Assembly (NCBI GenBank): GCA_023548195.1 | Contig: JAJHZJ010000531.1 | Span: 7,489,900-7,553,899 of the forward strand | Length of the DNA: 64,000 nucleotides | Reading direction: 5' to 3' | DNA from: Bettongia penicillata ogilbyi | Lineage: Eukaryota > Chordata > Mammalia > Diprotodontia > Potoroidae | Shown here: piece by piece, positions 44,120-54,715 of the stretch | Layout: every line of letters starts with the position of its first letter | How positions within the stretch are numbered: the first letter of the stretch is position 1 | Program-made: the position numbers and the translations under genes | The notes under the pieces: model-generated | What the model was told of the DNA's origin: nothing | Seen by the model: the letters and a program-made list of their open reading frames with translations, nothing else | Databases searched by the model: none

Positions 44120-45005
44120 TAGCAGAATAAATCTAATCCCGTTTTAATAGATTTAAAGAGCACAATATATCATCTTCTCCATCCTTTTCTTCCAAATCTT
44201 CTCTTCTTTAGGGTTCCTTCAACTGATTTTTCTAAGTATTCATTTGAGTCCCCTGGCTACCATGATTTCCTTCCTCTGGACTCAATTCAGCTTGTCCATG
44301 TCAGCCTTAAAAAGTGATATCAAGACCTAAACAGACTACTCCAGACATGGTCACACATGTAGAATACCACGGGATTATAATCTCCCTTATTCTACTATTA
44401 CAGTCTAAGATTACATGAGGATTTGAGGATGCTACATTATTCTGTTGATGAGTATCAATCTTGGAGTCCCCTAAAAACCCCAGGTCTTTTTTTTTTTTAC
44501 ACAAATGATTGTTTATCCACATTTTTCCATCCTTTACTTTTATGTTTGAGTTTTTAACCAATATATAAGACTTTATCGTAAGTTCTTGTGTTATTACAAA
44601 GTTCCAAGTCTACCAGAAAAAACTCTCGCACACTGTGGTCGTTGCTGTGCACAAAGTTCTCCTGGTTCTGCTCCTTTCGCTCAGCATCAGATCATATAAG
44701 TCCTTCCAGGGAGGGGGGTATTGGGGGAAGGGTGGGGGGGATAAAATCTTAACTTTAAGGAAATGATTATAAAACATTAAAAAAAAATTAAAATTAAAAT
44801 TAAAAAAATAAGACTTTACATTGATCCTTAGTAAATCTTTTACTTGAGTAAACAGACAATAACTGTAGTCTCTCAGTAATGCTTGAGATCCCAGGTAAGG
44901 CATCCTATATAATGGTTATCCTTTCAGCTTCATGTGAATTCCATATTTGATAAGTATGTCATCTGAATTGTCATCTATGTACAGGTATTACTTATACTTG
45001 CAAAA
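44120..45005 (-). mobile_element. L3/CR1 LINE, antisense, split by an L1
   Basis: Contains ctggactcaattcagcttgt, atggtcacacatgtagaata, tctaagattacatgaggatt, aaaaccccaggtcttttt, acattgatccttagtaaatc and tttgataagtatgtcatctg. Order agrees with the 20.7-25.5 kb copy. Confidence 0.7.
44576..44807 (+). mobile_element. Short L1 insertion with 5' inversion
   Basis: The left part (to about 44705) is the reverse of the L1 region with gcagaaccaggagaactttg (minus-strand reading), whereas the right part (44710-44807) reads as a sense L1 end with gggggaagggtgggggg, ataaaatcttaactttaa and an A-rich tail. The 11-bp repeat ataagacttta at 44565-44575 and 44808-44818 is a perfect TSD. Antisense L3 continues on both sides. 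Confidence 0.72.
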
Positions 45006-45299
45006 ATACTCCCTGAATGTTTGTTTCTGAGGGCTTTCACAAGATCTTACTCATTACTTAATGCTTCTCTTTTTCAGGGAAAAGAAATTCAATCCCTAAA
45101 TTTAATGAATAAAGTAAACATTGATCAAAATTGCTACTGCAAAAGAATATTTTGCATTTAACCTAATTTTAGAAGTGCAGGTATTTTTGAAGTTCTCCTT
45201 TTTGCTCCTCTCAAATGAAGGGGGAAAAAAACTAGAAGTTTCTGCTCTGGAAAGTTGGCAACATGCTATCTCGTTTTCCTGAAAAACAGTCACATTCAC

Positions 45300-45400
45300 A
45301 GACTAACATCAATTGATAAGCATTCATTGAGCACTTGCTATGTGGAAACGATTGTGGAGCATACAAGAAAGGATCCAACCTGCTCCCTGACCTCTGGCAC
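45300..45400 (-). mobile_element. L2 3'-end fragment
   Basis: Contains taagcattcattgagcactt, gctatgtggaaacgattgtg and acctgctccctgacctct. Confidence 0.55.
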
Positions 45401-45774
45401 CAGTAGGCAGGGAGATGTCAGAGTCCTGTAATCTCTAACATAAGCAAGGGAGAGAGTAGAGAAGGGTTCAAAAGGTATTATAAAAGACAAAGTAGTTACT
45501 GCTCTGATGAAACAGATTTTTCATTACCTTGCCATTTCATGCTCTCCATGCGAAAGACTTTAGGTATTTTAGAGCACAGCCTGGTGAAAAGAGAAAAAAA
45601 AAAACTTTCCAAGGATAAATAGCTCAGGGAAACATCAACATAACCTTCTCAATGGCTGGCCAATGACATCAGACTCATTCTGCAACACTGTGAACCAGGA
45701 AAGAAGTTCTATTCAACTCCCTCTTTCCCTCCATTGATAACCAGCTCTTCAAATAGCAGGTAATAGCCCAGCTT
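45401..45774. other. Unassigned, non-coding
   Basis: No gene or confident repeat is seen. Confidence 0.4.
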
Positions 45775-45793
45775 GGAACACTAACCCAAGCAT

Positions 45794-47044
45794 GATTTAG
45801 ACACAAAAGGGATATTATTAGCAAATTAGGGGAGTGTGGAAAATGTTAACTGTCAGATTCATGGATAAGGAAAGAACTTATGATCAAACAAGAGACCAAG
45901 GAGATCATGGGAAGTAAAATGGATAATCTCAATTACATTACATGAAAAATTTTTTGCACAAAGAAAACCAATGCAGCCAAGATTAGAAGGAAACTAGGGT
46001 TGGGGAGGGAGAATTTTATGGTGTCTCTGATAAAGTCTCATTTCTCAAATATATAGAGAACTGAGTCAAATTTATAAAAATATGAATTATTCCCCAATTA
46101 ACAAATGGTCAAAGGATATGAACAGGCAGTTTAGAAAAGGAGAAATCAAAATTATCTGTAATCATATGAAAAAATGCTCTAAATCACTACTGGTTAGAGA
46201 GATGCAAATTAAAACAACTCCGAAACACCACCTCACAACTATCAGATTGGCTGATATAACAGAAAAGAAAAAATGATAAGTGCTGGAGGGGATGTGGAAA
46301 AAATTCAGACACATACACTTTTGGTGGAATTGTGAACTGGTTCACCCATCTTGCAGAAAAATTTGGAACTATGTCCAAAGGTCTATAAAACTGCATACCC
46401 TTTGACTCAGCAATACCACTAGTAGGTCTGTAACCCAAGGAGAACAAAGGAAAAGGATCTAAGTACAAAAATATTTATAGCAGCTCTTTTTATGGTGGTA
46501 AAGAATGGGAAATTGAGGGGATACCTATCAATCGGGGAATGTTGAAACAAGTTGTGATATAGGATCATGATGGAATACTATTGTGCTATAAGAAATAATG
46601 AGCAAGATGGTTTCAGTAAAACCTGGGAAGACACATATGAACTGATGCAAACTGAAGTGCGCAGACATAGGAGAGCATTGTGTGGAGTAAAAGCAATATT
46701 AGAAGGATGATCAACTGTAAAAAACTTAACTACTCTGATTAATACAATAATTCAAGATAATATCAAAGGACTTAAGATGAAAATGCTATCCACCCCTAGA
46801 AAAAAACTGATGGAGTCTGAGTGCATACTGAAGCACAATTTTTTTCACATTCTTGACTTTTCTTGCTTTTTTTTTGTAACATGGATAATATGGAAATATG
46901 TTTTGCATGATTTCACATGTATAATTGATATCACATTTCTTACCTTCTCAATGAGTGGGAAAGGTGTGGGAAGGAGGGAGAGAATTCAGAACTCAAAATT
47001 TTTAAAAAAATTAAAGTTAAAAATAATGAATTTGAGCGGGGGAA
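45794..47044 (+). mobile_element. 5'-truncated L1 with 19-bp TSD
   Basis: Covers the end of ORF2 and the 3' UTR: aacaagagaccaaggagatc, attccccaattaacaaatgg, aaattaaaacaactccgaaa, ccctttgactcagcaatacc and an A-rich tail. It is bounded by ggaacactaacccaagcat (45775-45793) and ggaacactaacccaaacat (47045-47063), 18 of 19 identical. No intact frame is left (46082-46276 is the longest block). Confidence 0.92.
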
Positions 47045-47179
47045 GGAACACTAACCCAAACATCTACATTCTTCTACCCTTTTATGTACAGCCTGTAAAT
47101 AGTCTTAACATATGAGGGAGGCTGATGTAATTCTTAGAGTTACCTCCCGAGAAAGCCCAGTTCAGCTGTTGTGACTTGT

Positions 47180-47320
47180 CTAGGTGATGTCTCCCCTACT
47201 AAACTCCTTGAGGGTAGGGACCACATTTCCTTTTATTTGTATCTTTTCTGCCCAGCATAGTACCTAGCATATAGCAAGTGCTTAATAAATACTTGTTCAT
47301 TGCTGACTGATCAATCGGAA
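47180..47320 (+). mobile_element. L2 3' terminus
   Basis: Contains aaactccttgagggtaggga, tttgtatcttttctgcccag and gcaagtgcttaataaatact. Confidence 0.8.
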
Positions 47321-47788
47321 ACCATAGGTTTGTATTTTTACTTACCTGAAAAGCAACAAGTAAGATTCACGCTCCTTAAAGGAGCGATCATCAATCGAGG
47401 GCAAGTTATACGCTCTTGACACTTGACTTCTGCCACCCTCAAAGTTTAAAATCCAGTTTGGAAGTTAACACATACACAAAATTTTGTAAGACCTGAATAT
47501 GGACAACTACAAAATTCTGAGAAGTGAAATAAAGAGCTAAATAACTGGATGAAACTCATTATTCATGGATTTTTCTGATTTAATAGAACAAAAAATACTC
47601 CTCAAACTAATTGACAAATTTCATAGAATACTCATCAAAATAACAAAAATTTCTTAACTGTTCAAATCTTTTGACTCAGTTATCTAAATACTGGGTATGT
47701 GTCAAGATCACTAGAAAAAATAAAGGTCCCATGTTCTTTTTCTTTACAAGCCCGTGTATTAAGTGGCAAATAAACAACAGAGTAAGAG
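47321..47788. other. Unassigned, non-coding
   Basis: No gene or confident repeat is seen. Confidence 0.4.
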
Positions 47789-47789
47789 A

Positions 47790-48140
47790 CTACAGAGGGT
47801 GAGGGGAAGATAGCTTTGGGCAAGGCTTTTCCCCAAAGTCTTTACTAAGGAGATAAGATATTATCTAGACTTAAAGAAGGAATTGGATTTAGAGACTGGA
47901 GAAAAAATGGACTAGGACATAGAAGACAAGGTCCTGGAAACAAGAAAGCGTAAGGAGAGTTTGGGATAAAGTGATCAGATTCCAGTGGAGCTGGAGCTGA
48001 GGGATATTGCTAAATAAACCTGGAAGGGCAAGTTAGCACCAGTTTATATAAGACCTAGAATACTAGATTTAGGAGTTTTAATTTTATCCTTTAGGTAACG
48101 GGGAGCTCTCAGTGGCTTTTTAGTAGCACATCTGTCTTAA
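47790..48140 (-). mobile_element. L2 fragment, antisense
   Basis: Contains gggcaaggcttttccccaaa, attatctagacttaaagaag, aggagttttaattttatcc and ggtaacggggagctctcagt. Confidence 0.6.
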
Positions 48141-48289
48141 GACCTTTCAGAGTAAGGTTGCATTTTCATAACTATGTGTAGAAATTGTATCTGGTCTTGG
48201 TTTTTGCCCGCCATTGGTAAAATTACATTTAACCCAGGACTAGACTCAGTCCATAGATAGAGGCTATCTATACCAACTCTAGTTACTTC

Positions 48290-48412
48290 TTAGGGTCAAT
48301 CAGTCAATTAATCGACATTTATTAAGCATCTTCTATACACCAGGCACTGTGCTAAACACTGAGGATACAAAAAGAGACAAATGATAGCACTGGACTCGGA
48401 ATTTATAATCTG
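48290..48412 (-). mobile_element. L2 3' terminus, antisense
   Basis: Contains atcgacatttattaagcatc, caggcactgtgctaaacact and gaggatacaaaaagagacaa. Confidence 0.75.
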
Positions 48413-48429
48413 CCAGTTGTAAAGAAGTT

Positions 48430-48765
48430 TCAGGAAAAGGAGTGCTGAAGTTGGAGTCAGAGAACCTGAGTTCAAATCCCATCTCTTCCCTTCACTACTT
48501 ATGTAATTTTAGGGGTTTGTTATTTTTTTTCTCTTTTTTTCACATTCATTTTTTAAATTTTGAGCTCCAAATTCTTTCCCTCCCTCCAGCCCCTTCCCCT
48601 ACCCACTGAAAAGGAAAGGAATGCGATACCCATTATACATGTGAAGTCATGCAAAATATATTTGCATAATAGCTGGGCAAGTCATTTAACCTCATCTCAA
48701 AAAAGGAGGGCATTTTGTTAGATGACCTCTGAGTTCCTTTCCAGTTTTAAAATACGTGATCTTTG
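48430..48765 (+). mobile_element. MIR SINE, split by an L1 3' end
   Basis: Left part gttggagtcagagaacctga and gttcaaatcccatctcttcc. Right part agctgggcaagtcatttaac (from about 48672) and atgacctctgagttcctttc. Foreign sequence of about 150 bp lies between. Confidence 0.7.
48523..48672 (-). mobile_element. L1 3'-end insertion, antisense
   Basis: Contains ttttgagctccaaattcttt, ccctccctccagccccttcc and gtgaagtcatgcaaaatata, the reversed L1 3' UTR. No clear TSD was found. Confidence 0.68.
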
Positions 48766-49480
48766 AAACTTATTTTAGTTCTCTGGGTACCCTGGATATT
48801 CGGAGTGAGATGGGGATGAGGATAAGAAAAAGGAGAGAGGGTCAGGGATTTAAAAAGAGGGTTTCCCCTATTTCAACCTCATTTTCATATGCCTGACCAC
48901 ATGGTTTCTCTTATCTTATCCTGAGCACTGAAATTCTCTAATGAAAGCCCTTTCTTCATTTTTGGATTTTTTTCATTTTTCCTGTTGTAACCAAAAGGGA
49001 GGCATGCCCAGGTCCTTCCCTGGAGGTTAGTGATTGTTCCCCATATGTTCATACAGCAGCTTACAACCCAGGTTGTAAATACCCACCGGTACTGTTCAGA
49101 GCCAGGAATCTCTTCTTTTCTTTTCTTTTTTTTTTCTCCATTGACCACATTGCTTAATGGATTCTGCAGCTTACTGAAAAATTCCAACCACAAAATCATG
49201 GAAAACTCAAAATCTTTCCTCAGTTTTCACTGCCTTTTGAAATGGATTTCCCGGAGAAGAACTTGTTATGAAGTATTGAATTTCCAGTGGCAAGGACAAT
49301 GAGGTATGGGCGCAGATCCAGACAAAAATCAGAGATCCAGCTAAACAGGGCGAGCACAGCAATGGTCATGTGGTTAGGAGCAAAAAGTATGCCTTTATAT
49401 CAATGCCAGGAGCTTAAAACCAAGGCCCAGAGAGCAAGGATATTTGGTTTGGCAAAAGAAGAGTACTGACATAATTGGTG
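48766..49480. other. Unassigned, unique-looking
   Basis: No repeat is recognised. Frames at 48885-49199 (minus) and 49030-49302 (plus) are open for about 100 codons without recognisable features. Confidence 0.4.
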
Positions 49481-49482
49481 CC

Positions 49483-49895
49483 TCAGAAATGAGATAATGC
49501 ACCCTCTACATCAATGGGAACAGCAATGGCTGGCTGTAAACAGAGGCCGGGTCCCTTCGATGGGGGCTGCTGGGAAGAAGGCTGCTCCTCTGGCCCTCCT
49601 TCTCTGGCTTGTACCGGGAGGTGAGACAAATACAAGTTCAAATCTTCAATATTGCTTTGTTTTCTAGACTTTGGTTTAGGCCCAGCTTTCTTCCAAACTC
49701 TTTTCTCCCTTTTGTCTCCTGATGTCAAAGTGAGGATCTGGGCTTTATCCCAGGGAGATTTTAAATGGATAATGGTTTCAGTAGACCCTCCCCACTCGCA
49801 TTTCCATGGAAGTCCCCTAGGAAATTCTCTTCTTCTCCACACCCCAACACACTCTCCTTGCTGGTCGACCCAGCCAAATTCTTGTCCGAAGATAG
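49483..49895 (-). other. Candidate coding exon, minus strand
   Basis: A frame of about 137 codons is open from just after a stop near 49900 to the stop at 49483. It lies in unique-looking sequence with more CpG than its surroundings. The protein is basic in the middle (K-R-E-K-R-V-W-K-K-A-G-P-K-P-K-S-R-K-Q) and proline/glutamine-rich towards the end. I recognise no family. By rough estimate a few frames this long are expected by chance in the window, so support is weak. It overlaps the plus-strand candidate at 49560, so at most one can be real. Confidence 0.2.
49560..49620 (+). other. Candidate signal-peptide first exon
   Basis: ATG at 49560 opens a frame reading M-G-A-A-G-K-K-A-A-P-L-A-L-L-L-W-L-V-P-G, with a basic n-region and hydrophobic core, followed after one extra base by GTGAGA (49621-49626), a good splice donor. 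A short signal-peptide exon ending in phase 1 is common in genes for secreted and membrane proteins. The start context is weak (T at -3, G at +4). I cannot name a gene and see no second exon in the window. Confidence 0.22.
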
Positions 49896-50006
49896 ATCAA
49901 GACATATGGTTTTTGTTTAGCTTCCTCTGTTTGTGGGCTCAGTTGTTTTAGGTAACTGGAATAGGCTGTTGTTAATAGATAAGGATCTGCATTTTTTAAC
50001 TCCATT

Positions 50007-50187
50007 TTAATAAATGTCACAAACACAAACAAGAAATTGAGATGACTGTAAATATCAAGGAAAGGTCATTCTAGTACAGAAGAGAAATTTAAATTAGAAT
50101 CCATATGGTTAGTGATCACAGGTAGCAGGCACATATAATTGAAAAGGTAAGAGCTACAGGCCCTTGGGACAATGTAATGTCCTGAAA
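50007..50187. repeat. 181-bp direct duplication, copy A
   Basis: Begins ttaataaatgtcac and ends aatgtaatgtcctgaaa. Copy B lies exactly 950 bp downstream, with 8 differences by hand count (about 95.6% identity) and no gaps. Confidence 0.95.
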
Positions 50188-50956
50188 GAGGGAGGTGGAA
50201 GGATGCCAAAGATATTTTTGCAATTTTGCCCAGGGCTTTGGTGGCAGGCAGCCTGTGTGCCACTGAAAATCATCTTCTATCCTGCCTTTGGCACTCGGCC
50301 CTAGGTTGCTGAGGCTTTTTCTATTGTATAAGTGGAGAAAGCAAAAGCTCTATCAGATAACAATAATTCTGCTGAGTTAGGTTGGAAATCTTCTATTTAA
50401 AAGTTCCCAGAAAGTGGGTTAAAGGAGTGAGCTGATGGCCAAATCCAGCCATTCAAGCCCCAGATTGTATTTGGAGGCTAATTAATAAGTGGCACCCATG
50501 AACCAAACTGCAAAGACAGAAATAGGAAAATGGAACATTTAGACGCTATTTTAGAAGAAGATTCTTTTTTCTTATGGCTCTCTCTCTCTAAAGCAGAGCT
50601 TCTTAACTGCTGAGTGCCATGGGCCACAGAAGTCTGATGAAGCCTATAGATGCTCCTCAGAATCGTGTTATACATAAAGGAAAAGCTGAGCCCTTGCTCT
50701 AGAAGGTATGCTATGTTGAACTAAAGTGTAAAGGGCACCTGCCCTACCCTCACCATGGGTTGGTCAAGAGAAGATCCAGATCCTCTGAGATGGAATTTGA
50801 ACCTAGGTTTTCTCTTGTCCAGGAATATTTGCTAAATGAATGAATGAATGATATAAAGGAAACATAACTTTAATTTTAAGTTTATAGGGGAGAGCCACAA
50901 AACAGGAGAGAATATTTATGGAAGACAGGTAAAAAATTGTCCCTATAAATATTGTC
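50188..50956. other. Spacer between duplicated units
   Basis: Mostly unassigned. It holds the hAT-like fragment at 50590-50690 and an L2-type terminus (tatttgctaaatgaatgaat) near 50825-50850. Confidence 0.4.
50590..50690 (-). mobile_element. hAT-like fragment, same family as 1725-1930
   Basis: Contains cagagcttcttaactgctga, gtgccatgggccacagaagt and tgatgaagcctatagatgct, the inverse of the ggtccataggcttcacc end. Confidence 0.45.
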
Positions 50957-51137
50957 TTAATAAATGTCACAAATACAAACAAGAAATTGAGATGAATGTA
51001 AATACCAAGGAAAGGTCATTCTAGCATAGAAGAGAAATTTAAATTAGAATCCATGTGGCTACTGATCACAGGTAGCAGGCACATATAATTGAAAAGGTAA
51101 GAGCTACAGGCCCTTGGGACAATGTAATGTCCTGAAA
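50957..51137. repeat. 181-bp direct duplication, copy B
   Basis: Second copy of the unit at 50007-50187. Directly after its end the RTE-tailed SINE begins at about 51140. Confidence 0.95.
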
Positions 51138-51139
51138 AA

Positions 51140-51380
51140 GTCATGCCTTTCTCTTCATGACCCTATTTGAGATTTTCTTGGCAAAGATGCTGGCAGGGTT
51201 TGCCATTTCCTTCTCCAGTTCATTTTTACAGATGAGGAAACCGAGGCAAGCAAGGTTAAGTGATTTGCCAAGGCCCAGGGGTCACGCAGCTAATAAGTGT
51301 CTGAGGCCAGAAATAAACTCATGAAGATGACTCTTCCTGACTCCAGTTCCAGCACTGTAGCCACTGCACCACCTCATTTT
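51140..51380 (-). mobile_element. tRNA SINE with RTE-type tail
   Basis: Contains tcttcatgaccctatttgag, ttcttggcaaagatgctggc, acagatgaggaaaccgaggc, gtctgaggccagaaataaac and gtagccactgcaccacctca. Confidence 0.85.
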
Positions 51381-52084
51381 CCCCAGGTAAAGAGAAGAGA
51401 TTAAAATAAATTTGGATATAAAAGAAGCTTCTGGGAAAACTCTTCTTCCAGAGGTATTACATTGGGGACAGAAAGCAGGCAGATTTTAAAACCTCACAGT
51501 AAGGTTACAAGGCAATTTGAGAAATTTGAATGTATGACTCATCAGCCTAGACAGAACTCATTGGAAGTTAGGGAAAGAAATAAAGTGTGATATCCTCCCT
51601 GCCCCAACCCCCCCATCCTAACATAGAGATTTAAATAGATTTAAATAGGTCCTTTTAAAGATGGGAAAAGCATCTGGGACACATTATTTTTAAAATTGCA
51701 GGAATTTGAACCAAGGAGACCAGCAAGAATCTGAACTATTAACTTACCTTAAAATATCCTGATGAGGCAGCGGGCAAGTATTGGTGACCCCATTCTGTGG
51801 ATGAGATACAGAGTAGCGGAGAGGTTGGGATCTGTGTCTAAAGTTGCACAAAACATATGCCAGGAACATGTCCTGATGTCCCATGTTAACCAGAAGGCAA
51901 AATACACAGTGAGGAGAACACATCATGTGCAGGGTAAAAGGATACGGGAATATGTCTCTAGGCATCGGCAAGACCACGTACTAGACAGAAAGACTCAAAT
52001 GGGAGTGAAATCCCAAAGCTTCCTCCTAAAGGTCTTCCCTTTCTTGACCTTGCAAGTGTCAAATCTCCCCAAGCCAAGTCAAGG
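51381..52084. other. Mostly unassigned, one MIR-like piece
   Basis: A diverged reverse MIR core may lie at 51785-51870 (ctgtggatgagatacagagt). The remainder is unassigned. A 114-codon plus frame (51762-52106) has no recognisable features. Confidence 0.35.
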
Positions 52085-52595
52085 CAAGTTAACGAGCATT
52101 TATTAAGTCTTTATAATGTGCCAGGCTAAGCTAAGTGCTGGGGATACAAATGAAGACAAAAAAAGAATCCTTGCCTTCAAGGAGCTCCCAATCTAATGGG
52201 AGAACTAAAGCATAAACGACTATGTATAAACGAGATATATACAGGGAAAACTGGAGATAACCTTAAAGGAAAGGAACTGGTATGAAGGGAAGGGCAAAGA
52301 TCTCTTTCACAAAGTGGGATCTTATCTGGGACTCGAAGGAAGTTGAGGATGCTGGGAGGAGGAGAGAAGGAGGGAGGGCATTCCAGGCAGAGGAAACAAT
52401 GAATGCCTGGAGTCTGGAGTCTGGAGAGGTCTTGTGTGAGGATTGGCACAGAGGCCAGACTCACTGGATTACGGAGTATTGTTGTGGGAGAGGAGGGAGG
52501 GTGAACAGAGAAAGGTTTAAAAGAATTGGAGAGGTAGGAGGGGACCACATGGGTATGACTGCTCTGCGCTATTCTGGGTACTGTTGGTAAGCAGA
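52085..52595 (-). mobile_element. L2 LINE, 3' part, antisense
   Basis: Contains acgagcatttattaagtctt, taagctaagtgctggggata, ccttcaaggagctcccaatc, agggcattccaggcagagga and ggagaggtaggaggggacca. Confidence 0.8.
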
Positions 52596-52965
52596 GGGAG
52601 TATTTGTTCTAAAACTCCCCAGTATTAGTTCTGAAAAGGACATTTTTGATAGTATCTGTGGGAAACAGAGACTGAGAAAGGGTATGAATGGGGTACTAAT
52701 TAGACTAGAAAAGATTGGAAGCATAGAATTTTATAGTATCTGTGCTGTCCAACCCATTGTTGGACGTCAAACTCATCCATTTTCATCTCTGTTAGGTCTG
52801 GAACTGAAACTGAAAAATGAACTTATTTTCCAGAATGTAAAACTACAGAGGGTCAATCATATACTCTGAACAGGATAAAAAAAACTCCAAAGGAAGAAAG
52901 CTGAGTGAACGGGCTTAGTTGATTATAATCCCAGAATTGGATTATGTCAATCTCTTTTTCTTCCT
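52596..52965. other. Unassigned, non-coding
   Basis: No gene or confident repeat is seen. Confidence 0.4.
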
Positions 52966-52969
52966 TTGT

Positions 52970-53150
52970 TCCCTCCCTCCCTTCCTTCCTTCGTTCCTTC
53001 CTTCCTCCCTTCCTTCCTTCCTTCCTTCCTTCCTTCCTTCCTTCCTTCCTTCCTTCCTTCCTTCCTTCCTTCTATCATCCTTCCTTCTTTCCTTTCTTCC
53101 TTCCTCCTTCCTTTTCTTCCTTCTTTCCTTCCTTCCTACTCTTCCTTATT
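52970..53150. repeat. (CCTT)n pyrimidine tract
   Basis: Nearly pure CCTT units at 52993-53072 lie in a longer interrupted pyrimidine tract. Confidence 0.97.
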
Positions 53151-53154
53151 ACTG

Positions 53155-53870
53155 ACAAGAACACCATCATCCTTTCAGTCACTCAGATTCACAAGCTTAG
53201 TGTCATCCTGAACTCCTCGTACACATATTAACCCCACATATTCCAGCAATTACTAAATTCTGTCCTTTCTGTATCTGTCCTTGCATGCATCTCCTTATCT
53301 ATTACTCACATAGCCACTTACCTTATAGAAATTCAAGCGCTTATCATCTCTTGCCTGTATTATTGAAATAGCCTCCTATTTGATTTCCCTGCCCAAGCTC
53401 TTCCTTACTCCAATTCATCTTCCTCATAGTGTCCAAAGTAATTTTCCTAAAGTGCAAATCTGATAAGGCTCTATGGCTCTCTGTACCCTCCTTTCCACAT
53501 CCTCCCCTGCTCAGTAAATAAACTCCAGTGGCTTCCTATTGCCTCTAGGATAAGTCAGTCAATAAACATTGAAGTGTCTACTATGTGTCAGGCACTATGC
53601 TTAATGTTGGAGATAACAAAAAGAGGCAAAAGACAGCTCCTGCCTTCAAGGAACTCACAATCTGATCAGGGAGACAACAGGCAAACAAATATACATACAG
53701 GAAAAGTAAGAAAATAATAAAGAGAAAAAAGGGAGCAGAATTTAATCAGTGTGGGTGGGAAGGCTTCCCGTAGAATATAAATCCTCCAATTTGATATTTA
53801 AATCTCGTCCCTTTTTCTACCTTTCTTATTTTTTACTCTCCTCATTGCACTATATAATTCATGCTCTAAA
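53155..53870 (+). mobile_element. L2 LINE, sense, split by an antisense L2
   Basis: Left part: atcctgaactcctcgtacac, ttgcctgtattattgaaata, ccaattcatcttcctcatag and ggcttcctattgcctctagg. Right part from about 53777: aatcctccaatttgatattt and aatctcgtccctttttct. L2 order is kept across the gap. Confidence 0.72.
53546..53776 (-). mobile_element. L2 3' end inserted in an opposite L2
   Basis: Contains gtcagtcaataaacattgaa, gtcaggcactatgcttaatg, ctgccttcaaggaactcaca and gtgggaaggcttcccgtag, the reversed L2 terminus. Confidence 0.72.
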
Positions 53871-53874
53871 AAGT

Positions 53875-54430
53875 ATAAGATTACCTACAAATCTGGATAT
53901 GTTTTTCTCCAGATAGACACTCCTTGGTCAGGACTATCACAAAAGAGAAAAAAGCCTTCAGGGACCAAGGCATAAACTCACCTAAGTAAGCCTCCTGCAC
54001 TGAGGACCAAGTGGACAAGGTCTCTATGATGCTACAGTGGAGAAGGTCAGACTTTTCCCCACCTCTCACCCTATGTCTGTGCATAACTGGAAGCAACCTA
54101 GAGAGGAGCCAAGGAAGAAAGATTGAGCCAGAAGCTAGTTCCTCTTTTACCTGACATAGCAAAAATAAAAAGATAAACAGAGAGATTAATAGACAATGAA
54201 TAAATTTAAAAATTTTTAAAAACTGACACAATAATCTTGTCAAGGGGTAAGGGAAGACCAAGGGACTATCCAGGGTTTGCTATGTCAAACCAAAAGCCTA
54301 GTCCTTTCAATAATGGGTCATCATCTGGCCCTAAGGTGGTCCCAAAACTCTCATATGGTCAACCAGTTGTGGGAAAGGCACTGAGCATGCTCCATGGAAT
54401 GGCCCTATGTGCTAATTCAACCTTGAAAAC
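53875..54430. other. Unassigned, unique-looking
   Basis: No repeat is recognised. A 126-codon minus frame (53881-54261) has no features I recognise. Confidence 0.4.
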
Positions 54431-54432
54431 TT

Positions 54433-54443
54433 TTTTCCTTCCT

Positions 54444-54519
<76 letters not shown>

Positions 54520-54715
54520 TTCTTTTTTCTTTCTTTCTTTCATTCTTTTTTCTTCCTTCCTTCCTTCCTTCCTTCCTTCCTTCCTTCCTTCCTTCCTTCC
54601 TTCCTTCCTTTCTTTCCTTCCTTCCTTCTTCCCTTTTCTCCTCCTCCTCCTCCCCTCTCTCTCTGTCTCTGTCTGTCTCTCTGTCTCTCTCTGTCTCCAT
54701 CTGTCTCTCTGTCTC
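54433..54715. repeat. (TTTC)n(TTCC)n(TC)n pyrimidine tract
   Basis: TTTC units to about 54545, TTCC units to about 54630, then CTCCT and TCTG/TC units. Confidence 0.97.

Noticed and set aside
52919..53231. Overlapping L-P-S-F frames
   Set aside because: Translation of the CCTT microsatellite in three frames.
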